NCBI GenBank assembly: GCA_002413755.1
Contig: DHXQ01000036.1
Location: forward strand, 116,727 to 137,084
DNA length: 20,358 nucleotides
Source of the DNA: Candidatus Saccharibacteria bacterium UBA5152
Lineage (GTDB): Bacteria; Patescibacteriota; Saccharimonadia; Saccharimonadales; UBA4665
Direction: 5' to 3'
Position numbers and translations under genes: made by a program. This document shows positions 1-6,031 of this stretch, one piece after another (within the stretch, counting starts at the first letter, position 1; each line of letters starts with the position of its first letter). A model generated the notes under the pieces. The model was not told the DNA's origin. It searched no databases and was given only the letters and a program-made list of their open reading frames with translations.

Positions 1-520
1 TTGGCTTACTGTCAGTGTCATCTGTGTCATCGTCATTGCCCTTGTCGCGGGTATCAGCCTTTGCGTCGGGCTCATCATCTGGCTGCGTTGGCTTAGCCTC
101 CGACTTGGCCGTGGCTGGCGACGGATCGGATAATGTCTGCTGCTGTTGGATTTCGCCAGCCTCGACAACACCGTCAGAGTCGTTATCAAAAGGTATATCG
201 AGCAAACCTTCTTTGGTGGCTAGCTTGATTTCTTCTTTGTCGGCTTGCTTGGTGTCGGTGTCCGGATCAGACAGCGGCTTAATGACAATCTTCTCAGGTT
301 GGAGGCCTTCATCAGAGCCGGCCGGCTTGGCGGACTTATCGCCGGTCGCATTGACCATGGGATCCTGAATGACGACCCGATTGGTCACAATTACCGGCCG
401 GGAGGTGGCGTTTTTGAGGGTGCCTGGTTTGGCAATGTCCATAACCCTTGCGGATGAGGGTAGTTGAGAAGCCGGCGTGGTTTTGGGTTTTTTTGCTGTC
501 ATCTCTTCGGTTGGGTTCAT
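1..520 (-). CDS. Partial acidic low-complexity protein with one EF-hand-like loop
   Basis: An open frame runs from an ATG at 520 to the window edge, giving 173 residues with no stop; the gene continues outside the window. I do not recognise the family. The visible part is hydrophilic and probably disordered: Lys/Pro/Thr-rich at first, then Asp/Glu/Lys-rich, ending in an Asp-rich stretch near residues 160-171. Residues 112-123 (DNDSDGVVEAGE) fit the calcium-binding loop pattern DxDxDGxxxxxE. No signal peptide or membrane segment is visible so far. The start overlaps the tpiA stop as ATGA, which suggests translational coupling and supports both this strand and this start. A disordered N-terminal part of a larger surface or envelope protein is possible, but that is inference. 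Confidence 0.7.
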   Translation of the reverse strand, partial: MNPTEEMTAKKPKTTPASQLPSSARVMDIAKPGTLKNATSRPVIVTNRVVIQDPMVNATGDKSAKPAGSDEGLQPEKIVIKPLSDPDTDTKQADKEEIKLATKEGLLDIPFDNDSDGVVEAGEIQQQQTLSDPSPATAKSEAKPTQPDDEPDAKADTRDKGNDDDTDDTDSKP

Positions 521-1302
521 GAGGGTCGGCGTTCGCGTGCCAGGCGGTAGGCGGCGTCCACAATACCAGTAAACTTAGCATAGTTGAGGCTGGCGGCACC
601 GACCAAGACACCGTCACAGCCTGGTATGCCCAGGAAGACTGAGGCGTCGTCATCACTGACACTACCGCCGTAGAGTACGCGCACAGCCTTGGCAGCGCGC
701 TCACCGTACAGTTCTTTGATCTGGAAACGGATGTACTCGATAGCCTTTTGCATGTCGGATGGCTTGGCGGGTTCGCCGTCGAAGGTCGAGATGGCCCAGA
801 TGGGCTCGTAGGCGATGACGATGTTTTCGATTTCATCTGAGGTGATATTCTTGAGCGCTGTGGTCAGATGATCATGAATCACCTGCTTGGTCTCACCAGC
901 GTCACGCTCCTGTTTTGTCTCACCAATGCAGAGGATCGGCGTGATGCCGTTCCGGACAGCCGCAGCCACCTTTTCACGAATAACTTCCAGAGTTTCGCCG
1001 AAGTAGACCCGGCGAGCCGAGTGGCCAACGATACCGTAATGTACTAAGTCGCGCAGCATTGCGAATGAGACTTCACCGGTGTACGAGCCTTCGTCCTTAA
1101 AATAGGCGTCCTGGGAAGCCAGCCGGAAGCGATGACGGTCCATTTCGACGCTGAGCGGTTGTAGACTTAATAAGCTCGGCGCAACGACGACTTCGATGTC
1201 GCGGTGAGTGGCAATGTGCTGGTGATAGCGATGCAGCAAAGTACTCGCCTCGTGAGTGTTGAGGTTCATTTTCCAGTTGGCGACGACAAGTATTCGTTTC
1301 AT
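517..1302 (-). CDS. tpiA: Triosephosphate isomerase with altered active-site motifs
   Basis: Cytosolic TIM-barrel enzyme interconverting glyceraldehyde 3-phosphate and dihydroxyacetone phosphate; 261 residues is normal length. The catalytic Lys is present (NWKMN, K11), as are the catalytic His (H94 in GHSARR) and the catalytic base (E166 in AYEPIWA). The phosphate-binding GGS is at 212-214. Several usually invariant positions differ: the Glu of GHSERR is Ala (A96), the loop-6 motif AIGTG is AISTF (S172, F174), and VGGAS is VGAAS (A236). The overall order of motifs still identifies the family clearly. It lies 43 bases after pgk and overlaps the next gene by ATGA, so it is probably transcribed with pgk. 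No clear ribosome binding site precedes the ATG. Activity may be reduced, or the changes may be typical of this lineage. Confidence 0.95.
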   Translation of the reverse strand: MKRILVVANWKMNLNTHEASTLLHRYHQHIATHRDIEVVVAPSLLSLQPLSVEMDRHRFRLASQDAYFKDEGSYTGEVSFAMLRDLVHYGIVGHSARRVYFGETLEVIREKVAAAVRNGITPILCIGETKQERDAGETKQVIHDHLTTALKNITSDEIENIVIAYEPIWAISTFDGEPAKPSDMQKAIEYIRFQIKELYGERAAKAVRVLYGGSVSDDDASVFLGIPGCDGVLVGAASLNYAKFTGIVDAAYRLARERRPS

Positions 1303-1345
1303 AATTCTTACGCTTTTATTCTATTACAGTGTACATTATTCGTCA

Positions 1346-2650
1346 TTATTTATCCTCTAATGCTTCCACGCCGGGTAGTTTGCGGCCGCCCATCAGCTCC
1401 AGACTAGCACCACCACCGGTTGAAACATGGTCAAAGGCGCCGATCAGGCCGCGGCTGGCGACATAACCGACGGTATCACCACCACCGACGACGCTAAACG
1501 GCCGCGGTTGATCAGCGATAAACTTACCGAGCATCGATTCCATCACCAGGTCAGTGCCGTGGGCGAATGGCCCGACCGGACCCTGCAGGCCTTTGACTTC
1601 GGTGACACCCAGCGTGCCGTTCCAGACCACTGTCTGGGCCAGCTGCATGCTGCCGGCGATAAAGGCACCGGTGAACGGCCCAGCATCGAGGATCATTTCG
1701 TGTTCGTGGATGTGGCTAGCGGCAGCTGGCACGCGCTTGGGGTAATTCTCAACTTCGGCGATCAAGTGGGCACTCCAGTCAACGATCCGGGTTGGTGCTG
1801 AGGGGTCGATCTTACTGGCGACTACGCCGTCCTGAGGGATATAAAACGTAAAGCGGCGCTTTTTCGACTCGATGGCCGCCTGGTGCATGATATCTTTGGC
1901 AACCGACAATTCGGTCTTGTCGTAGAGGCTGGCGGCAACATTGATACCTTGAGCCTTCAGGAAGGTGTTGGCCATAGCGCCACCGATAGTAATAATGTCG
2001 GCGATTTCGATAAATTTACGGAGGATTTCAATCTTGTCAGCGATCTTGGCGCCACCGATGATAGCCATCAACGGCCGCTTAGGGTTACTCATAACATCGG
2101 TGATGGTGTCGACTTCTTTTTCGAGAAGCAGACCGGCAACACTGGGTAGATAATGCGTCACACCCTCGGTGCTGGCGTGGGCCCGGTGGACAACACCGAA
2201 GCCATCCTGCACGAAGATGTCAGCAATGCTGGCCAGTTGCTTGGCAAAGTCGGGGTCGTTGACCTCTTCCTCGGGGTGGAAGCGCAGGTTTTCGAGCAAT
2301 AACACTTGGCCGGGCTGTAAATTAGCGGCGGCTTTGTCGACGCGTTCGCCAATACAATCAGGCACAAACTGCACTTCGCGGCCTAGGAGCTCGTGGAGCC
2401 GCTTGGCGACTGGGAATAAGCTAGCGGACGCGTCGCCTGGGCCCTTGGGGCGGCCGAGGTGCGAGCAGACGATGACTTTAGCACCCTGCTCGAGCAAATA
2501 TTTCAGGGTTGGAATCGACTGTTTGATGCGGTAATCATCGGTGATTTTACCGTCTTTGACGGGCACATTGTAGTCAGCCCGTACCAATACTGTTTTATCT
2601 CTCAGCTCAATATCGCGGATTGTCTTTTTCGTAAACAACTTATAGCCCAC
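1346..2650 (-). CDS. pgk: Phosphoglycerate kinase
   Basis: Transfers phosphate from 1,3-bisphosphoglycerate to ADP in lower glycolysis. Counted from the GTG at 2650 (434 residues), key motifs are RADYNVP (24-30, a form of RVDFNVP), SHLGRP (63-68), ENLRFHPEE (120-128), DGFGVVHRAHAS (149-160), GGAK (199-202), and the nucleotide-binding GGGDTVG (389-395) with STGGGASLELMGG near the C-terminus. The length is slightly above the usual 390-420. The GTG has no good ribosome binding site. A TTG at 2638 (reading MFTKKTIRD, the usual way the family begins) has AGGTGG eight bases upstream and may be the true start. An extended -10 promoter lies upstream at 2680-2688, and tpiA follows. Confidence 0.96.
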   Translation of the reverse strand: MGYKLFTKKTIRDIELRDKTVLVRADYNVPVKDGKITDDYRIKQSIPTLKYLLEQGAKVIVCSHLGRPKGPGDASASLFPVAKRLHELLGREVQFVPDCIGERVDKAAANLQPGQVLLLENLRFHPEEEVNDPDFAKQLASIADIFVQDGFGVVHRAHASTEGVTHYLPSVAGLLLEKEVDTITDVMSNPKRPLMAIIGGAKIADKIEILRKFIEIADIITIGGAMANTFLKAQGINVAASLYDKTELSVAKDIMHQAAIESKKRRFTFYIPQDGVVASKIDPSAPTRIVDWSAHLIAEVENYPKRVPAAASHIHEHEMILDAGPFTGAFIAGSMQLAQTVVWNGTLGVTEVKGLQGPVGPFAHGTDLVMESMLGKFIADQPRPFSVVGGGDTVGYVASRGLIGAFDHVSTGGGASLELMGGRKLPGVEALEDK

Positions 2651-2686
2651 CTATACGCTTATGCATAATCTTTAGCATAAGTATAG
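2651..2686. promoter_or_regulatory. Imperfect palindrome over the pgk promoter
   Basis: CTTATGC (2658-2664) and GCATAAG (2675-2681) form a perfect 7-base inverted repeat with a 10-base spacer. Outside it, CTATA (2651-2655) pairs with TATAG (2682-2686), leaving a two-base bulge. The right arm overlaps the pgk -10 hexamer (2680-2685), and the probable transcription start falls between the arms. It could be an operator or a 5' mRNA hairpin. It lacks a GC-rich stem and T-tract, so it is not a terminator. Confidence 0.45.
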
Positions 2687-2688
2687 CA
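2680..2688 (-). promoter_or_regulatory. Extended -10 promoter for pgk-tpiA
   Basis: On the minus strand the sequence TGC-TATACT fits an extended -10 element (TGnTATAAT, one mismatch). No convincing -35 lies 16-18 bases upstream, which is usual for extended -10 promoters. The predicted start near 2673 leaves a leader of about 23 bases to the GTG or 35 bases to the alternative TTG. Confidence 0.5.
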
Positions 2689-2738
2689 CCAATGGCCGAA
2701 TCTAGCAGGTGTTTTTTGACAGCATCAACACGCTGGTT

Positions 2739-4178
2739 TTATTCGACGACACGGACTTTGATCGTGTCGGTGGCGCCCGCCAGGCCGGGGTACTGTCCGG
2801 AGACGGTGACGACGATTTCACCCTTGGTGAGGACCTTATTGTCCGCTAGCCACTTAGTGAGTTTGTCGGCGGCCTGGGCGTCAACTGGGCGCAGGTAGCT
2901 TTTGACGTCAAAGACGATCGACAGTTGCTGCAGGGTACGGACATCGCTGGTGACGGCAATAATCGGGATGCCGGGGCGGTTGGAGGCGATCTGCAGCGTC
3001 GTGGCGCCGGTTTTGGTCTCGGCCACGATGGCCCGGGCCTGGATACTGTCGGCTAGGTTGAGGATGGCTTTGCTGATCGAAGCTTGGCGACTGTGGTCTT
3101 CATAGTCCGGGTAAGCCACCTTGAGCGGCATATTGGCCTCGGTGTAACGAATGACCCGCTTCATGGTTTTGACCGATTCGATCGGGTATTTGCCGCTGGC
3201 GGTTTCGTCGCTCAGCATCACACTGTCGGCGCCGAGGAAGACGGCCGTGGCCACGTCGGAAACTTCGGCCCGGGTCGGGTCGGGCATTTCGGTCATACTG
3301 GCCAGCATCTGGGTGGCCACGATGGTTGGCTTGGCATAGCGCATACCCAGACCAATGATTTGGCGCTGTACCACTGGCACCGATTCGGCTGGGGTTTCAA
3401 CGGCCAGGTCACCGCGGGCGATCATGACCGCGTCAGAGGCCTGGACGATGGCGTCGAGGTTAGCTGGCTCAGTGGCGGCTCGGGTTTCGATCTTAGAGAT
3501 AATATGCGCGTTGCTGCCGAGAGTTTTGAGACGCTTGCGAAGATCATGAATATCGTCGGCAGTTTGGACGAAGCTCAGCGCCACATAGTCAATATCCTGG
3601 GTCGAACCGTAGACCAGGTCGGCCTTGTCCTTGGCAGTAATAATGTCGCCGCCGAAATCAGTGTCCGGTAGGTTCATGCCTTTGCGCTTGATCAGGATGC
3701 CGTCATTTTCGGCCCGGGCGTAGACGACACCGTTTTTGACACTGGTAATCGTTGTGCGCACCTTACCATCGTATAGAAAAAGCCGTTCGCCGCGCTTCAC
3801 CTTTTTGGCGAGGTCATACTGAGTCGGGATGTGCTCGGTGGCGTCCATGTCAGAATTGTAGGCGAAGCGCAGTTCCTGACCAGTCAGAACATTAATCACG
3901 CCGTCAAAATCGCCCAGGCGAACCTTGGGCCCCTGCAGATCCTGGATGATGGCCACCGGCTTACCGAGCTCCTTGGAGGCCTTGCGGATCCAGATGATGC
4001 GCTGGCCATGCTCTTCGTGCGTACCGTGGCTAAAGTTCAGACGCAAGCCATTGGCGCCGCTGGCAATCAAGTCACGGACTAACTCATAGCTATCTGTCGA
4101 TGGGCCAACGGTGGCCACAATTTTGGTTCGTTTATAATTTTCCAGAGGCACCTCTGGTACGGACTCGGTGAATTTCAT
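2739..4178 (-). CDS. pyk: Pyruvate kinase
   Basis: Converts phosphoenolpyruvate and ADP to pyruvate and ATP; 479 residues, the usual length of a single-copy bacterial enzyme without an extra C-terminal domain. Visible landmarks: TKIVATVGPS at 18-27, RLNFSHG (46-52), catalytic region ISKIETRAA (227-235, K229 and E231), MIARGDLAVE (252-261, metal ligand D257), ATQML (288-292) and the family signature around 309-333 (SDETASGKYP). A Rossmann-like C-terminal domain follows from about residue 350. The ATG is preceded by GAAAGAAG at a suitable distance. It is separated from pgk by 88 bases holding pgk's own promoter, so it is a neighbouring transcription unit in the same pathway. Confidence 0.97.
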   Translation of the reverse strand: MKFTESVPEVPLENYKRTKIVATVGPSTDSYELVRDLIASGANGLRLNFSHGTHEEHGQRIIWIRKASKELGKPVAIIQDLQGPKVRLGDFDGVINVLTGQELRFAYNSDMDATEHIPTQYDLAKKVKRGERLFLYDGKVRTTITSVKNGVVYARAENDGILIKRKGMNLPDTDFGGDIITAKDKADLVYGSTQDIDYVALSFVQTADDIHDLRKRLKTLGSNAHIISKIETRAATEPANLDAIVQASDAVMIARGDLAVETPAESVPVVQRQIIGLGMRYAKPTIVATQMLASMTEMPDPTRAEVSDVATAVFLGADSVMLSDETASGKYPIESVKTMKRVIRYTEANMPLKVAYPDYEDHSRQASISKAILNLADSIQARAIVAETKTGATTLQIASNRPGIPIIAVTSDVRTLQQLSIVFDVKSYLRPVDAQAADKLTKWLADNKVLTKGEIVVTVSGQYPGLAGATDTIKVRVVE

Positions 4179-4222
4179 GCACTTCTTTCTGCTTATATAT
4201 ATTTAGTACCAGTATAAACCTT

Positions 4223-4404
4223 TTAGGGCGTACCGGCGCTGGTCAATGTTTCGTAATCCATGTGCAGGCCGGCCGAGGTGGGTCGGACTTTGTTTACCGC
4301 TATCAGGGTGTAGGGCAAAGCGATGCCTTTGCGGCCGTGATAGTGGTTGTAGGCAATCTCAAATCCAAGCTGCAGCACCGTGGTGTTGAGCTTGCCATTA
4401 CAGA
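4223..4404 (-). pseudogene. C-terminal remnant of an unidentified gene, joined to the SDR head
   Basis: About 59 codons stay open from near the SDR break to a TAA at 4223-4225, in a different frame from the SDR. The peptide contains NTTVLQLGFEIAYNHYHGRK and later KVRPTSAGLHMDYETLTSAG, which read like real conserved protein sequence rather than a shadow frame. I cannot name the family; from memory the pattern resembles the extreme C-terminus of alginate-lyase-like polysaccharide lyases, at low confidence. Upstream in this frame lies the SDR head read out of frame, so the tail has no start of its own. The arrangement is best explained by a deletion or recombination joining two genes on the same strand. 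Confidence 0.5.
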
Positions 4405-4598
4405 GCCAGGTCGGCCTGTATGAAAATAGCTGCGCCGCCGGATTTATTAATCTCATCGGCCGTTGCCACACCTGCTTCAACGTTACTGCGGGTGGTTATT
4501 ACAACCTTAGCACCTTCTTTTGCGAACAATACTGCAGTCGCCTTGCCAATATTTGCCGCCGAGCCGGTCACGACTGCCACTTTGCCTTGAAGTTTCAT
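4398..4598 (-). pseudogene. Truncated short-chain dehydrogenase/reductase (N-terminal 66 residues)
   Basis: The peptide starts MKLQGKVAVVTGSAANIGKA, the classic SDR Rossmann start with the TGxxxxIG cofactor loop at residues 11-18. It continues through the second beta strand (AKVVITTR, 29-36) to the AD motif (QADL, 61-64), then stops at TAA. A full SDR has about 250 residues and needs the NNAG and YxxxK motifs, which are absent in all frames downstream. The start is intact: AAGGAG lies six bases before the ATG, and TATACT sits upstream at 4624-4629. This is the expressed-looking head of a broken gene, not a complete enzyme. Confidence 0.75.
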
Positions 4599-4623
4599 GC
4601 CATACTCCTTGTTTTATCCGTAT

Positions 4624-4629
4624 AGTATA
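4624..4629 (-). promoter_or_regulatory. -10 element of the SDR fragment
   Basis: TATACT on the minus strand, 25 bases before the ATG at 4598, followed by a strong ribosome binding site (AAGGAG). An AAAACGTTTT palindrome (4632-4641 region) lies just upstream. No clear -35. It shows that initiation signals outlived the gene body. Confidence 0.4.
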
Positions 4630-4639
4630 ACAAAACGTT

Positions 4640-5134
4640 TTATACAACAGCGATTTTCGCGAGTCCTTCAATTAGTTGCACAGTTGGCAGCTTCGTCAGT
4701 TCCTGAGGATGCAAGATGACCTTTGATGAGCGGTTGCCACCACCCATGATTACTTCGTCGCATTCCATCACTCTCGAGTCAACATACACAGGGATGTCAT
4801 CTGGCAAGCCAAAAGCCGTGACGCCACCATATTCCATCTGCGACAGACGTAAGGCCTCATCCATAGGTGCGAACGACGCCTTTTTGACTGCCAGCAGCTG
4901 GCAGACTTTCTTATTTACATCTAGCTTGGTGGTGGCTAGCACGACGCAGGCGGCAAACTTGACAGGCTCAGACTTGCTGGCCACCATGATCGTATTGGCA
5001 GATTGGCCTGGGCTAAAGCCATATTTTTCGCAGAAGGCAGCGGTATCAGCCAGTTCCGGGTCACACTCAAAGACCCTATACGCGATACTGTATACATCGA
5101 GCGCTGCTTGAACTATCGGTAAGAGTGCACTCAT
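4640..5134 (-). CDS. YbaK/EbsC-family aminoacyl-tRNA deacylase-like protein
   Basis: A 164-residue protein of the YbaK/ProX editing-domain family, which hydrolyses mischarged aminoacyl-tRNAs in trans in studied members; the substrate here is not predictable. Family features are SANTIMVASKSEP (45-57), the conserved Gly-rich turn MEYGGVTAFGLP (100-111), VYVDSRV (117-123), and the final GGGNRSSKVILHPQEL (131-146). The frame stays open upstream to 5242, but the extra 36 residues are unlike the family and would overlap the divergent DUF1653 gene, so I chose the ATG at 5134. No ribosome binding site is present. TATGAT ends six bases before the ATG, so the mRNA is probably leaderless. Confidence 0.88.
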   Translation of the reverse strand: MSALLPIVQAALDVYSIAYRVFECDPELADTAAFCEKYGFSPGQSANTIMVASKSEPVKFAACVVLATTKLDVNKKVCQLLAVKKASFAPMDEALRLSQMEYGGVTAFGLPDDIPVYVDSRVMECDEVIMGGGNRSSKVILHPQELTKLPTVQLIEGLAKIAVV

Positions 5135-5140
5135 GCAAAT

Positions 5141-5146
5141 ATCATA
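5141..5146 (-). promoter_or_regulatory. -10 element, probable leaderless start of the YbaK-like gene
   Basis: TATGAT on the minus strand with exactly six bases to the ATG at 5134, so transcription would begin at or next to the start codon. Confidence 0.5.
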
Positions 5147-5201
5147 ACAAATTTTCAGCCAAATATTGGGCTCGGCGAGCTCCCTGCGATAAGCTACTTG
5201 T

Positions 5202-5465
5202 ATGTATCTATCACAAGACGAGCTTACCGAACGCCTTGACACGGCTAAGCAACAGGTTGAAATTGGTACAGTCTATCAACACTACAAATCAGCTGACATG
5301 ACCTACGAAGTCAAAGATATCGTTATCCAAGAGGTCGACGATGAACCCTGCGTCATATACGAAGCGCTATACGGCAACCACATTACTTTCTCTAGACCGG
5401 TGAAGGTTTGGCTGGAGAGCGTTACAGTCGAAGGGCAACTCGTCAAAAGATTTACGAAGCTATAG
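5202..5465 (+). CDS. DUF1653 domain protein
   Basis: An 87-residue soluble protein. Residues about 22-85 match the DUF1653 pattern: GTVYQHYKS (22-30), YEVKDIVIQ, VIYEALYGN (51-59), FSRPVKVWLESV (63-74) and a terminal VKRFTKL. The family is a small beta-rich domain of unknown function. It is transcribed divergently from the YbaK-like gene across 67 bases. No ribosome binding site is visible before the ATG, so it may also be leaderless, but its -10 is unclear. A terminator follows directly at 5472-5513. Confidence 0.88.
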   Translation: MYLSQDELTERLDTAKQQVEIGTVYQHYKSADMTYEVKDIVIQEVDDEPCVIYEALYGNHITFSRPVKVWLESVTVEGQLVKRFTKL

Positions 5466-5471
5466 AGGCGG

Positions 5472-5513
5472 CCAATAAAAATACCCCAGACATGCTGAGG
5501 TGTTTTTATCTGG
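5472..5513. terminator. Bidirectional hairpin terminator joined to the tRNA-Glu 3' relic
   Basis: ATAAAAA (5475-5481) pairs with TTTTTAT (5503-5509); inside are ACC/GGT and CAG/CTG pairs around an ACATG loop. At the base CCA (5472-5474) pairs with TGG (5511-5513), which is the CCA end of the relic on the minus strand; C5510 is bulged. It can end the DUF1653 transcript on the plus strand and anything passing through the relic on the minus strand. Confidence 0.75.
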
Positions 5514-5594
5514 TGATCCCAAGGAGAGAGCGCACGTTAATCCAGCCGCCCGCTTCGCTGGGGGCGGTGACTAACGACCGAACTCCGGAGTTCG
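5511..5594 (-). repeat. Damaged tRNA-Glu 3' copy with a 50-base T-loop insertion
   Basis: 5511-5528 repeats exactly the last 18 bases of tRNA-Glu (5650-5667), including CCA. 5579-5586 repeats its 5' T-arm (GGAGTTCG in sense). Between them, where the intact T-loop has one base, lie 50 bases (5529-5578), beginning GTCGT and ending ACGTGCGCT in sense, with a CCGCCC/GGGCGG hairpin inside. An inverted copy of the T-arm (5587-5594) adjoins, making the perfect 16-base palindrome 5579-5594. No 5' half of a tRNA is present, so this is not a functional tRNA. It could be an attachment-site relic or a structured RNA element. The tRNA-Lys copy at 17678-17802 has the same plan. Confidence 0.8.
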
Positions 5595-5610
5595 CCTCTT
5601 GCTTGCATGG

Positions 5611-5652
5611 CCAAAATAAAACGCCCACCTTGCAGTGAGCGTTTTATTTTGG
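5611..5652 (-). terminator. tRNA-Glu terminator whose stem contains the tRNA CCA
   Basis: CCAAAATAAAACGC (5611-5624) and GCGTTTTATTTTGG (5639-5652) form a perfect 14-base stem; CAC/GTG pairs extend it inside. On the minus strand the first three stem bases (5650-5652) are the tRNA CCA. The A-rich and T-rich sides allow termination in both directions. Confidence 0.85.
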
Positions 5653-5724
5653 TGATCCCAAGGAGAGTCGAACTCCTCTTGCCGGGATGAAAACCCGATG
5701 TCCTAACCGATAGACGATGGGACC
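5650..5724 (-). tRNA. tRNA-Glu (anticodon TTC)
   Basis: A 75-base cloverleaf. The acceptor GGTCCCA pairs with TGGGATC (one G-T pair), with discriminator A and an encoded CCA. The anticodon stem TCGGG/CCCGG encloses TTTTCAT, reading TTC for Glu. The T-arm is AGGAG-TTCGACT-CTCCT. A promoter is predicted about 140 bases upstream at 5864-5892, and the terminator overlaps the CCA. Confidence 0.97.
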
Positions 5725-5863
5725 AAAGCGGAGAAAAGACGAAAATGTGTTTACATATTTTCGCTTTTCGAGCATTTGGTTCCATATGGCGGAGCCATAT
5801 GGGTTGGTCTGGAGCAAAGCGGAGTCAAGTCACACTGTTGCCAGGCCGGTTCTTAACCAAAAA
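5725..5863 (-). other. Structured leader region of tRNA-Glu
   Basis: No protein-coding sequence is seen. In the tRNA sense there are two hairpins: CCATATGGC-TCC-GCCATATGG (5782-5802, perfect 9-base stem) and CGAAAAT/ATTTTCG around 5740-5763. CTCCGCTTTG occurs directly before the tRNA (5724-5733) and again at 5815-5824, so the tRNA 5' flank is partly duplicated. If the upstream promoter is used, this is a 5' leader of about 130 bases removed by RNase P. Confidence 0.4.
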
Positions 5864-5892
5864 ATTGTACCATAACAGAGGCGATCATACAA
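5864..5892 (-). promoter_or_regulatory. Predicted tRNA-Glu promoter
   Basis: On the minus strand TTGTAT, a 17-base spacer and TACAAT. The -10 matches in five of six positions; the -35 is weak. The -10 closely resembles those used by other genes in the window. Confidence 0.45.
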
Positions 5893-5919
5893 TACAGCGG
5901 GCTGACATACCGAATACAA

Positions 5920-5960
5920 AAATCCTCCGGGCGCTTCACCATACGGTGGCCGGAGGATTT
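5920..5960 (-). terminator. Terminator of the nitroreductase-kinase operon
   Basis: AAATCCTCCGG (5920-5930) pairs perfectly with CCGGAGGATTT (5950-5960); CACC/GGTG pair inside. On the minus strand the GC-rich stem is followed by a run of T, and it lies about 70 bases after the kinase stop codon. Confidence 0.85.
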
Positions 5961-6031
5961 AAAGTTTCTTGAGCGGTCAGTCTTTGCTTTCAGAATACTG
6001 CTAAGATCATAGCACAATTTGGCAATATATG

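Noticed and set aside
15..368. Plus-strand Ser-rich open frame
   Set aside because: It is the complement of the acidic minus-strand gene that is coupled to tpiA; it has no family features.
5135..5242. N-terminal extension of the YbaK-like protein
   Set aside because: The open frame continues upstream, but the added residues do not match the family, overlap the divergent DUF1653 gene, and would place the -10 inside the coding region.
5511..5594. A second functional tRNA-Glu
   Set aside because: There is no D-arm, anticodon arm or 5' acceptor strand, and the T-loop is interrupted.
5511..5594. Integron attC site
   Set aside because: The hairpin with AAC and GTT near its arms was tested against the RYYYAAC/GTTRRRY core pattern and does not fit; there is no integron integrase or cassette array here.
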